From GCA-2862545 sp047609825 (GTDB lineage Bacteria > Myxococcota_A > UBA796 > GCA-2862545), in the NCBI GenBank assembly GCA_047609825.1, contig JBLFXJ010000048.1:1-33502 (forward strand): 33,502 nucleotides of DNA. The letters run 5' to 3'. A program made the position numbers and the translations under genes. The notes beneath the pieces were generated by a model, which saw only the letters and a list, made by a program, of their open reading frames with translations, did not search any database and had not been told where the DNA came from. Positions 15,676 through 23,330 of the stretch are shown one piece after another (position 1 is the stretch's first letter; each line of letters begins with the position of its first letter).

Positions 15676-16268
15676 CAGTCCAGGGTCTCGCCGGCCGTGC
15701 CGTGGACCGGTTTGCCGGTGTCGAACCGCATCGCGCCCGGGGGTGCGTGCTCGTCATACCCGGCGGCGCGTTTGGCGCGGGTCCAGCCGGCGAGGATCGA
15801 CCGCGCGTCATTCTTCGCCGGGTCGGTCTCTTCATCGTGGTTGGGCTGCTTGCAGGTCAGCTCCACGACGTAGCCACTGGGGTCGCGGAAGTAGATCGAG
15901 TGGATCCAGTCGTGGTCTGCGACCCCGCGCACCTCCCGCCCCTCGGCCTCGGCCTTGGCCTTCATCGCGAGCATGGTGTCTTCGGCGACCTCCAGCGCGA
16001 TGTGCAGGTCGAAGTCGGACTGCTCGGTGAACTCGAACGGCATGCCGGGCGCCTCGAAGAAGGCGAGGTAGCCGCCATTGTCCATCTCGTAGAAGGTGTG
16101 CAGGTACTGCGCGCGGCGCCCGGTCTTGGTGATCCCGATCTCGAGGCTGGTGGCCAGTGGCAGCCCGAGGAAGTCCTCGTAGAACCGTCGGGTGGCTTCG
16201 GAGTCGCGCACGCGGAACGCCATGTGGTGCACGCCGCGGATTCCTGTGTGGACGGGGTTCGAGCTCAT
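15675..16268 (-). CDS. VOC-family (glyoxalase/dioxygenase-fold) protein
   Basis: A protein of 197 aa. It opens with GIRGVHHMAFRVRDSEATRRFYEDFLGLPL, the classic first betaalphabetabetabeta unit. The second unit has DFDLHIALEV, IHSIYFRDPSGYVVELTC and a terminal charged tail. His14/15, the His in DLHIA and the Glu in VVELT are the expected metal ligands of glyoxalase I, extradiol dioxygenases or fosfomycin-resistance relatives. The substrate is unknown. The start ATG at 16268 has AGGAGG just upstream. Its stop overlaps the start of the redoxin gene by one base, so the two are co-translated. The pairing suggests detoxification of a reactive aldehyde or peroxide, which is inference. Confidence 0.85.
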   Translation of the reverse strand: MSSNPVHTGIRGVHHMAFRVRDSEATRRFYEDFLGLPLATSLEIGITKTGRRAQYLHTFYEMDNGGYLAFFEAPGMPFEFTEQSDFDLHIALEVAEDTMLAMKAKAEAEGREVRGVADHDWIHSIYFRDPSGYVVELTCKQPNHDEETDPAKNDARSILAGWTRAKRAAGYDEHAPPGAMRFDTGKPVHGTAGETLD

Positions 16269-16356
16269 GCGTCCTCCTGGTTCGTGTGCGCTGGGCGCCC
16301 GGCTCAGATAGCCTGGCGCCGGCGCCCGTCTCGGACCGATGCATCGACGCCCTGAG

Positions 16357-17892
16357 TCATGAGCTGCACGAGAGCATCGAGCAGCCTGGCGCGTTGCGGG
16401 CCCAGTCAGGGCGCTTTCGGCTGAACTCGCTCCACTCGGGGCGGGCGGTATACGGGCTGCGCATCACGTCGAACAGGGTGTGCACCTTGGACAAGTCCCC
16501 GGTGTGGGCGGCGTCGATCGCCTCCTGCCCGAGGAAGTTCCGCAGCACGTACTGGGGGTTCGTCCGCTGCATCCGGTCGCGGTCGTCCACCCGCTCGAGC
16601 CAGCGGCGCAGCCAGTCGGCCCAGCCCGGGGCCGGCTCGGCATAGAACGCCTCCGACAGCGCCCCGACCATCGCCGCGTCGGTGCCGGGCTCAACGGTGG
16701 CCAGCGCGCGGAAGAACAGCGTCCAGTCGGTCTCGGCGGCGCCGAGCAGGCCGAGCAGGTCCTCGGTGAGGTCGCCCACTTCGGCGGGATCGGAGATACC
16801 CAGCTTGTCGGCCATCATCCGGGCATAGCCGTCGCGGAAGGTGTCCACATAGGCCTGCAGGGCGTTCACCAGACCCTCCCGCGGCAGGCCGAGCACGGTG
16901 AGTGCGGAGGCGAACCGCTCCAGGTTCCACAGGGCGACCTGGGGCTGGGCGGCGTAGCGGTAGCGCCGGGCCGGCAGGTCCGTGGTGTTCGGGGTGAACG
17001 CCGGGTCGTAGGCGTCGAGCCAGCCATACGGGCCGTAGTCGATGGTGAGGCCGAGCACCGACAGGTTGTCGGTGTTCATCACCCCATGCACGAAGCCCAC
17101 CCGCAGCCAGTGCACGATCATCACGGCGGTGCGGCGCGACACCTCGGCGAGCCAGGCGAGCACGGCCTCATCGGTGGGCTCGCCGAGCTCGGGGAAGTGG
17201 TGGCGGATGGTGTGGTCCACCAGCGTGCGGAGCAGGGTGGGGTCGCGGTCGGCGGCCAGGATCTCGTAGCTGCCGAGTCGGAGGAAGCTCGGCGCGAGGC
17301 GGCACACCACGGCTCCGGGCTCGTATGCGGCGTTGCCGTCATACAGCATGTCGCGGAGCACGGAATCGCCAGTGCCGACCAGCGACAGGGCGCGGGTGGT
17401 GGGCACGCCCAGGTGGAACATGGCTTCGCTGCAGAGGAACTCGCGGATCGACGACCGGAGCACGGCGCGACCATCCGCCGAGCGGGAGTAGGGCGTGGGG
17501 CCGGCGCCCTTGAGCTGCACCTCCCACCGCGCGCCGTCGTGCAGCGCCTCGCCGAGGGTCATCGCCCGGCCGTCGCCGAGCTGGCCCGCCCAGTGGCCGA
17601 ACTGGTGCCCGCCATACCGGGCGGCGTAGGGCGCCATGCCATCGAGCAGGCTGTTGCCACCGAACACCGCGGCGAACTCGGGGGAGGCGGCGTCTGCCTC
17701 GGTCAGTCCGAGCAGCGTCCCCGCCTCGCGGGAGAAGGCCAGGGTGGATGGACCCGCCACGGCCGTCGGTGCGACCGGCGACCAGCAGGCGCCCGGCACC
17801 TGGCGCGGGCGGATGTCGGTGCGCGGATCTCCAGGGAGTTCACGGCGAAAGCGGTCGTCGAAGCGCAGCCCTGACAGCCCGGTCGTGGTCAT
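16357..17892 (-). CDS. selO: Protein adenylyltransferase SelO
   Basis: A protein of 511 aa, the usual length of bacterial SelO (YdiU/UPF0061). It has the pseudokinase-like fold that transfers AMP from ATP to Ser, Thr or Tyr of target proteins. Diagnostic segments are FGGNSLLDGMAPYAARYGGHQFG, GDGRA, VQLKGAGPTPYSRSADGR (Lys128), HGVMNTDN and TIDYGPYGWLDAYDP; NTDN and DYG provide the metal-binding residues. In E. coli SelO modifies redox proteins such as glutaredoxin during oxidative stress. The C-terminus is LSCSS: the residue that is selenocysteine in animals is Cys (TGC) here. The start at 17892 follows AGGAGG. The gene lies upstream of the VOC/redoxin pair on the same strand, 88 bases away. 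Confidence 0.95.
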   Translation of the reverse strand: MTTTGLSGLRFDDRFRRELPGDPRTDIRPRQVPGACWSPVAPTAVAGPSTLAFSREAGTLLGLTEADAASPEFAAVFGGNSLLDGMAPYAARYGGHQFGHWAGQLGDGRAMTLGEALHDGARWEVQLKGAGPTPYSRSADGRAVLRSSIREFLCSEAMFHLGVPTTRALSLVGTGDSVLRDMLYDGNAAYEPGAVVCRLAPSFLRLGSYEILAADRDPTLLRTLVDHTIRHHFPELGEPTDEAVLAWLAEVSRRTAVMIVHWLRVGFVHGVMNTDNLSVLGLTIDYGPYGWLDAYDPAFTPNTTDLPARRYRYAAQPQVALWNLERFASALTVLGLPREGLVNALQAYVDTFRDGYARMMADKLGISDPAEVGDLTEDLLGLLGAAETDWTLFFRALATVEPGTDAAMVGALSEAFYAEPAPGWADWLRRWLERVDDRDRMQRTNPQYVLRNFLGQEAIDAAHTGDLSKVHTLFDVMRSPYTARPEWSEFSRKRPDWARNAPGCSMLSCSS

Positions 17893-17978
17893 CCTGCCTC
17901 CTGGTGGGCGGGGTAACCGCCGAGGGGGAGGGGCCGGCGTCTCGTCCGGTCAGTCCTCGGGCGGGGAGGGGCGTGGCC

Positions 17979-18527
17979 TCAGCGGCGCTCAAAGTTCGCG
18001 TCCTCGTTGTCGAACGCGCCATCGTCGAACTCGCACTCCAGCTCGTCGTCGCCGTCGAATGTGCACTCCAGCATGGTGTCCAGGTCGCTGCACCGCAGGT
18101 CCATGTCGTCATGGTCCGCGCACTCCAGCTCGAGGGTCACCTCGTCGCCGTCCGTGTCCACCACGCGCACGTCGTACTCCACCAGCGAGCACTCGTCGTA
18201 GCCGTAGTAGGACGAGTAGAAGTACACAATCGCCTGGCCCTCGTCGCCGTCAATGTTCAGCTCGTCGTAGTCGTCGAAGCTGCCGTAGTAGCCGTCGCAC
18301 GACTTGCGGTCGGTGCCGCGCCAGTCGCCGTCGATCCAGTCCATGGCGGTCTCGTCGTCGTCGTCATCATCATCGTCATCCGGGTCCGCGCCGGGCGACG
18401 CCTTGCCGTCGTCCTCGGCCTCCGCCGGCACGGTGACGATCTGCACCTCGGGCTCCGGCTCCGAACACGCCGCCAGCCCGAGGGGCACGGCCAGGGCGAT
18501 GGCCAACATCCAGTGAAACTGCCGCAT
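17979..18527 (-). CDS. Acidic lipoprotein
   Basis: A protein of 182 aa starting MRQFHWMLAIALAVPLGLAAC; the lipobox is LAAC with Cys21. An Asp-only stretch lies around residue 50-58. The rest is very rich in Asp, Glu and Tyr, with six or so cysteines (KSCDGYYGSFDDYDELNIDG, LECADHDDMDLRC). It probably folds as a small acidic beta protein held at the membrane surface and could bind calcium or other cations. I recognise no family. GAGGAGG lies six bases before the ATG. It is divergent from the Asp-Thr repeat lipoprotein. Confidence 0.75.
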   Translation of the reverse strand: MRQFHWMLAIALAVPLGLAACSEPEPEVQIVTVPAEAEDDGKASPGADPDDDDDDDDDETAMDWIDGDWRGTDRKSCDGYYGSFDDYDELNIDGDEGQAIVYFYSSYYGYDECSLVEYDVRVVDTDGDEVTLELECADHDDMDLRCSDLDTMLECTFDGDDELECEFDDGAFDNEDANFERR

Positions 18528-18771
18528 GCGATGCCTCCTCGGGGCGGCAGTGGCGCCGCCCTCGACGGTTCATGGTCGGCGGGGCGGGGTGTGTGATCGG
18601 CGGTGGTGAGTTTCATCGTGTTGAGCGGCCTGCTCGTCGCGGCCGCCCAACGTACAACAAGGCCGAGACTGTAGCGGCGGGTGGTGTGCGGTGCCAGCTA
18701 CCCTCCTCGTGGGGCCCTCGCATGAGCGTTGGTGGAGGCCCCTCAGCGATGGTTCATCGAAGGAGGCTGGG
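18528..18771. promoter_or_regulatory. Divergent intergenic region between two lipoprotein genes
   Basis: This 244-base region must hold the start signals of the leftward acidic lipoprotein and the rightward Asp-Thr lipoprotein. Ribosome binding sites are clear at both ends (GAGGAGG before 18527 on the minus strand, AGGAGG before 18772). No convincing -35/-10 pair stands out. Confidence 0.4.
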
Positions 18772-19380
<609 letters not shown>

Positions 19381-19402
19381 GCCTGGAAGCTGGCTTGCCG
19401 GT

Positions 19403-20812
19403 TCAGTCCGGCGCCGCCAGCACCCGCAACGCCAGTCCACCACTGATCACAGCATGCACCACCAGCGCATCATCCCCCACGTGCACCCCAACCAGATCCG
19501 CCCCGGTCATCTCGCCCCGCATCGCCACCGCGTCTGTGGGTGGCCCCGCCGCGAGCATCGCGCTCACCTCGGCGAGCATCGCCTGCCGCCGTGGCCCGAG
19601 CGGCACCACCAGGCGGTCGGCGATCTGGTCCCGGAGGGTGTCGGCCACCGCCGCGTGCACCGGGTCGAACCAGGCGGAGTCGCTGCGCGCGGTGTAGCTG
19701 AACTCGCGGATGCGCAGGGCGTCCACCTCGATGACCGGGCGCCCCGACAGCCACAGGTCCACCGTGAGCGTGGTGCCGGCGGCCTCGGCCTCCACCGCGA
19801 CGCCCACCGCCACATTGGATCCAGAGGGGTACACGCCGAGCACGTCCACCACCGTCACCGTGGCCGGACCCAGGCCCGTCACCTCCCGCGACACCTCCGC
19901 GCCCACCACCTGGTCCCGCAGCGCGTCGGCCAGCGCCGACCAGGGAACCCGCACGGGTGCGGCGATGCGGATGCCGGACTGGGCGGGTGGGGGCCGCGGG
20001 GGCGGTAGCGGAGTGTCGTGCGCGGCCGGCATCTCGCCGACCTCCAGCCCGAGGGTGCCGGTGGCGCCCGCCGTGAGGTGCACCCCGGTGAGTGACGTGC
20101 GCAGGTCGGAGAGGAACAGGGCCTCCGGTTCGAAGTCCAGCCAGGTGGGCGGATCATCGTTCACCGACCGCGGCGTGCCCAGATCCCGCCACGCCGCCTC
20201 CACGGTGCTGCGCAGGTCGAGCTCCGCCGGCAGCTCCACCGCGAGCTCGGCCGCCACCTCGGCCAGGCGCTCCTCGAGCTTCGGGTCGGCCTTGCCTCGC
20301 ACCCCGAATCGGAACGGCCCCACCGCGAGCTCGGGCTCCGACACCCACCGGTGGGACAGGGACGGGTTGGGCACGAAGTCCCACCGGTCGCTCACCTCCG
20401 GGTGCAGCGTCACGGTGATCACCAATTCTCCAGTCACTTCACCGATCTTCAGCGCTTTCAGCCTCCCGGGCCGCGGGATGACCCGGATCGAGATCGGCAC
20501 ATCTACGTGGATCCCGTCGCCGGTGCGTACGGTGGGGTCGCCGGAGCGGATCGCTCGGATATCGGCGACCAAGCCACGTTCCAGCGGCTCGCGCTCCACG
20601 TCGATCAGCACCTCCGGCACGCTCTGCATCACCTTCGCCTGGAGCACCTGGGTGCTGACCGTGATCGGCACCGCGATCACCGACAGCTCTGTCGGTGCTG
20701 CCTGCATCGGCGCCGCGCCGCGTGGCGGACCGCTCACCTCGGGGGACGTGGCGCAGGTGCAGGCGAAGCACGCCAGCGCGGTCAAGCCGAGCACGGGCAA
20801 CGATGGGCGCAC
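19403..20812 (-). CDS. DUF4403-family exported protein
   Basis: A protein of 469 aa. The leader MRPSLPVLGLTALACFACTC contains three cysteines near the cleavage region, so it is either a lipoprotein or a Sec-exported protein. The body consists of repeated long beta strands: IRVIPRPGRLKALKIGEVTG, ITVTLHPEVSDRWDFVP, ALFLSDLRTSLTGVHL, RPVIEVDALRIREFSYTARSD. A final helical-strand segment has ADTLRDQIADRLVVPL. This matches the DUF4403 group, predicted to have a lipid-binding tubular fold; its function is unknown. The start GTG at 20812 follows GGAGG by four bases. It is divergent from the ASST-like gene, with only 33 bases between the starts. Confidence 0.8.
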   Translation of the reverse strand: MRPSLPVLGLTALACFACTCATSPEVSGPPRGAAPMQAAPTELSVIAVPITVSTQVLQAKVMQSVPEVLIDVEREPLERGLVADIRAIRSGDPTVRTGDGIHVDVPISIRVIPRPGRLKALKIGEVTGELVITVTLHPEVSDRWDFVPNPSLSHRWVSEPELAVGPFRFGVRGKADPKLEERLAEVAAELAVELPAELDLRSTVEAAWRDLGTPRSVNDDPPTWLDFEPEALFLSDLRTSLTGVHLTAGATGTLGLEVGEMPAAHDTPLPPPRPPPAQSGIRIAAPVRVPWSALADALRDQVVGAEVSREVTGLGPATVTVVDVLGVYPSGSNVAVGVAVEAEAAGTTLTVDLWLSGRPVIEVDALRIREFSYTARSDSAWFDPVHAAVADTLRDQIADRLVVPLGPRRQAMLAEVSAMLAAGPPTDAVAMRGEMTGADLVGVHVGDDALVVHAVISGGLALRVLAAPD

Positions 20813-20833
20813 GACACCTCCGCAGGGGGGCAG

Positions 20834-20839
20834 TATAGA
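20834..20839 (+). promoter_or_regulatory. Candidate -10 box of a leaderless promoter (ASST-like gene)
   Basis: TATAGA ends six bases before the ATG at 20846, and no Shine-Dalgarno site precedes that ATG. This is the same spacing as at 9397-9402. No clear -35 box. Confidence 0.4.
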
Positions 20840-20845
20840 GCCGGC

Positions 20846-22261
20846 ATGTGGTGGCTCTTGCTCCTGGCGTGCGCGGACCCGAAGGCCGACCCCGGCGACA
20901 CGGGTGTCGAGGCCGAGCCGCCGCCGGGGTCCACCCTCGTCGAGCCGACCACTCCGACGACGTCCACCACGCCGACGCCGCCCACCACGCCCACCGGCGA
21001 CACGGCAGCGTCCATCGTCACCGTGGCCTCCTCCGAAACCGTGCCCCAGGTGATGTGGGTCGACTGGAACGGAGGCGCGTCGACCGTGCGTTGGCGGCTG
21101 GACGGCGGTGACCTGGGGGCGGTGGACGGGGAGCCGCCGGTGGCCCTGATCGGGCTGAAGGCCGAGACCACCTACACGATCGAAGTGGACGGAGTCGGCA
21201 CCGCCGAGTGGAGCACGGCACTACCGTCCAGCCTGCCCCCACCGCGCCTGGTGCACACCGACCCGCGGTCCGAGGTCGCGGACGGCCACCTGCTCACCAC
21301 CACGTTCAGCGCCGCCGGCCGGGCCAGCTTCGTGGTGATCGTGGACGGCGACGGCGACGTGGTGTGGGCCGTGCCCGACGATGGCCCACAGACCAAGATC
21401 ACCCGCGCCCGGCTCGGGCGGGACCGCGACAGCGTGCTCTGGTCGGCCTACGCCTGGGAGCGCGACGTGGACACCGGGCGGATCGAGCGGCTCTCTCTGG
21501 ACGGCACCCGGTACACCTTGACCCCGGCCGTGGAGCAGCACCACGACTTCTGGGAACACGCCGACGGCACCCTGGCCTGGCTCGCGTGGGATGTGCGCGA
21601 CACCGACCTCACGCCCGGCCTCGCAGCCCCCTCGATCTACCGAGGGCCAGAGGGCGGCGGCGGCGCCGAGCAGCTGTTCTCTCTGCACGACGACTACCCC
21701 CACGCGCCGTGGTGGGTCTGTGGCCACATGATCCCGGGCGCCTTCCGTCCGGGGGTGACCGAGTGGGCCCACTCGAACTCGCTCGTGTACGACGAGAGCG
21801 CCGATCGCTACTGGGTGATGTCGCGGTACATGGACGCCCTGTGGACGGTGGACGCCACCAGTGGCGCGCTCGGCTGGCAGCTGGGCGGGCGGTATGACGA
21901 GTTCACCGCTGAGCCCGGCCTCATGCCGTTCGACCACGCCCACTTCACCCAGCGCTGGGACGACCGGGTGCTGGTGTTCGACAACCGCGGCAACTCGCCA
22001 GGACCCTCGCGGGCCGTGGAGTACGCCATCGACGAGGGCGCGCGCACCTGGCGCGAGGTGTGGTCGGTGGACCACCCCGACGGGCGGGTCGCCGGGTTCC
22101 AGGGCGATGCACGCCGACTTCCGGGCGGCAACACCGTGGTCTCCTGGGCCCCGCATGGGCTGATCACCGAGCACACGCCCGACGGTGAGGTGGTGTGGCG
22201 GCTCGAGTGGGACCAGACGCTCACGCGGCTGTCCTACCTGCCTGAGCTGCCGCCGCGATAA
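20846..22261 (+). CDS. Arylsulfotransferase (ASST)-like lipoprotein
   Basis: A protein of 471 aa with a very short leader, MWWLLLLAC, whose lipobox Cys is residue 9. A Thr/Pro linker follows to ~52. Residues ~60-135 look like a fibronectin/Ig-like strand domain (TVRWRLDGGDLG, ETTYTIEVDG). Residues ~150-470 match the ASST six-bladed propeller: FVVIVDGDGDVVWAVP, EQHHDFWEHADGTLAWLAWD, EWAHSNSLVYDES, WQLGGRYDEFTAEP, FDHAHFTQRWDDRVLVFDNRGN. Conserved histidines in HHDF, AHSN and DHAHF fit the active-site histidines of the family. True enzymes transfer sulfate between phenols in the periplasm; many homologues are uncharacterised. The AgmX-like gene follows after 20 bases. Confidence 0.82.
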   Translation: MWWLLLLACADPKADPGDTGVEAEPPPGSTLVEPTTPTTSTTPTPPTTPTGDTAASIVTVASSETVPQVMWVDWNGGASTVRWRLDGGDLGAVDGEPPVALIGLKAETTYTIEVDGVGTAEWSTALPSSLPPPRLVHTDPRSEVADGHLLTTTFSAAGRASFVVIVDGDGDVVWAVPDDGPQTKITRARLGRDRDSVLWSAYAWERDVDTGRIERLSLDGTRYTLTPAVEQHHDFWEHADGTLAWLAWDVRDTDLTPGLAAPSIYRGPEGGGGAEQLFSLHDDYPHAPWWVCGHMIPGAFRPGVTEWAHSNSLVYDESADRYWVMSRYMDALWTVDATSGALGWQLGGRYDEFTAEPGLMPFDHAHFTQRWDDRVLVFDNRGNSPGPSRAVEYAIDEGARTWREVWSVDHPDGRVAGFQGDARRLPGGNTVVSWAPHGLITEHTPDGEVVWRLEWDQTLTRLSYLPELPPR

Positions 22262-22281
22262 GGGGCGGCCCGGAGGTGGTC

Positions 22282-22887
22282 GTGCAGAAGTCCGGTCCCA
22301 TGGTCCTCGCTGTGCTGGCCCTGCTCGCCCTCGGCGCGGCGGCCCTGTTCCTCAACGTGTCCACCGGCCCCGACCCGGTCGCGCCCGAGCCGGCAGCGGC
22401 GGTCAAGCCGTCCACCACGGTCACGGCCCCCACCACCGCGGCCACGCCCCCGCCCCCGCCCGCGCGGCCGCACACGCCCTCGGCCCGGCCGTCACCGCCG
22501 GGCAACGCCAACGACGGCAACGGAACGATGGCCACCTCCACCGGCAAGAACGTGGAGAAGCCCGACCCGCCCACCGCCGAGGAGCTGGAGGCGGCATTGG
22601 ATGCGACCAATGAGGGCGTGCAGCACGCGATGGTCGAGATGCGTCCCATGCTCGCCCAGTGCTACGGCGACGCGCTCGCGGATGTGCCGGATCTCGCGCC
22701 GCGGCTCGATCTGAAGTTCACCGTGTCGAACCGGCATGGGCTGGGTCGCGCGCGCGGCCTGTCCATCGCCAACGAGGATGTGGACGACCCGGCGATGGTG
22801 GACTGTATGTCTGCCGCGCTCGAGGGCCTGTCGTTCAAGCCGCCGGGTTCGCCGATGTCGGTCACCTTCCCGATGGCGTTCCGCTAG
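22282..22887 (+). CDS. AgmX/PglI C-terminal-domain protein
   Basis: A protein of 201 aa. The GTG at 22282 is preferred because GGAGG lies five bases upstream; the GTG at 22276 overlaps that site. One N-terminal membrane helix (MVLAVLALLALGAAALFLNV) is followed by a Pro/Thr linker and a C-terminal domain at ~100-201. That domain contains VEMRPMLAQCYGDAL, DLKFTVSNRHGLGRARG and MVDCMSAALEGLSFKPP, then VTFPMAFR. The paired cysteines and FxPP/FP..F ending are typical of the AgmX/PglI domain of myxobacterial gliding-associated proteins, distantly TonB-like. It is anchored in the inner membrane and faces the periplasm; the partner is unknown. Confidence 0.75.
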   Translation: MQKSGPMVLAVLALLALGAAALFLNVSTGPDPVAPEPAAAVKPSTTVTAPTTAATPPPPPARPHTPSARPSPPGNANDGNGTMATSTGKNVEKPDPPTAEELEAALDATNEGVQHAMVEMRPMLAQCYGDALADVPDLAPRLDLKFTVSNRHGLGRARGLSIANEDVDDPAMVDCMSAALEGLSFKPPGSPMSVTFPMAFR

Positions 22888-22897
22888 CCCTGAGGGG

Positions 22898-23203
22898 TCA
22901 GGCCCAGCCCGTCATCCGCCGCACCCAGGCGCGCACGCCGGTCGGTCGCGGGCGAGGGGCGAGCACCACCAGATCCGCACTCCAGGTCTGGTCGGGTGTG
23001 GCTGCCACGACGCTGGCCCACGGCAGCTCCAGCTGCAGCTCCCGCACCCACGCCGGCGACCCATCGAGCACCATCACCCGCCTCGGCCGCTCTGACCCGA
23101 GCAGCGCCGACACACTCGCCACCCCGGTGGGCTGATGGAGGCGGATCACGGCCGGGCACTGTGGCGCGGTGATCCCAGAGTGAGCAGCGGGTGTGTGCAC
23201 CAT
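22898..23203 (-). CDS. Small protein of unknown function
   Basis: A protein of 101 aa. It starts MVHTPAAHSGITAPQCP and contains RRVMVLDGSPAWVRELQLEL, then WSADLVVLAPRPRPTG. The pattern suggests two strands of a small alpha/beta fold, perhaps a fragment of a nucleotide- or SAM-binding protein, but no motif is decisive. The ATG at 23203 has GGGAG six bases upstream. It converges on the AgmX-like gene with a 10-base gap. The 127 bases between it and the end of the FAD oxidoreductase gene hold nothing I recognise. Confidence 0.45.
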   Translation of the reverse strand: MVHTPAAHSGITAPQCPAVIRLHQPTGVASVSALLGSERPRRVMVLDGSPAWVRELQLELPWASVVAATPDQTWSADLVVLAPRPRPTGVRAWVRRMTGWA

Positions 23204-23330
23204 GTGGGGCTCCCGGTGGCGGTCTGTACACCGTCTACAACTCCGGGCGGCCCGCCGAGCCGGTGACGCGAGACTGTCACCGACTCGTGGACGGGATCAT
23301 CGGCCCAGTGCCCGGGCCGTCACCCGTCGG

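Noticed and set aside
16357..16371. SelO as a selenoprotein
   Set aside because: The position that is selenocysteine in animal SelO is encoded by TGC (LSCSS), and the TGA follows two Ser codons as an ordinary stop.
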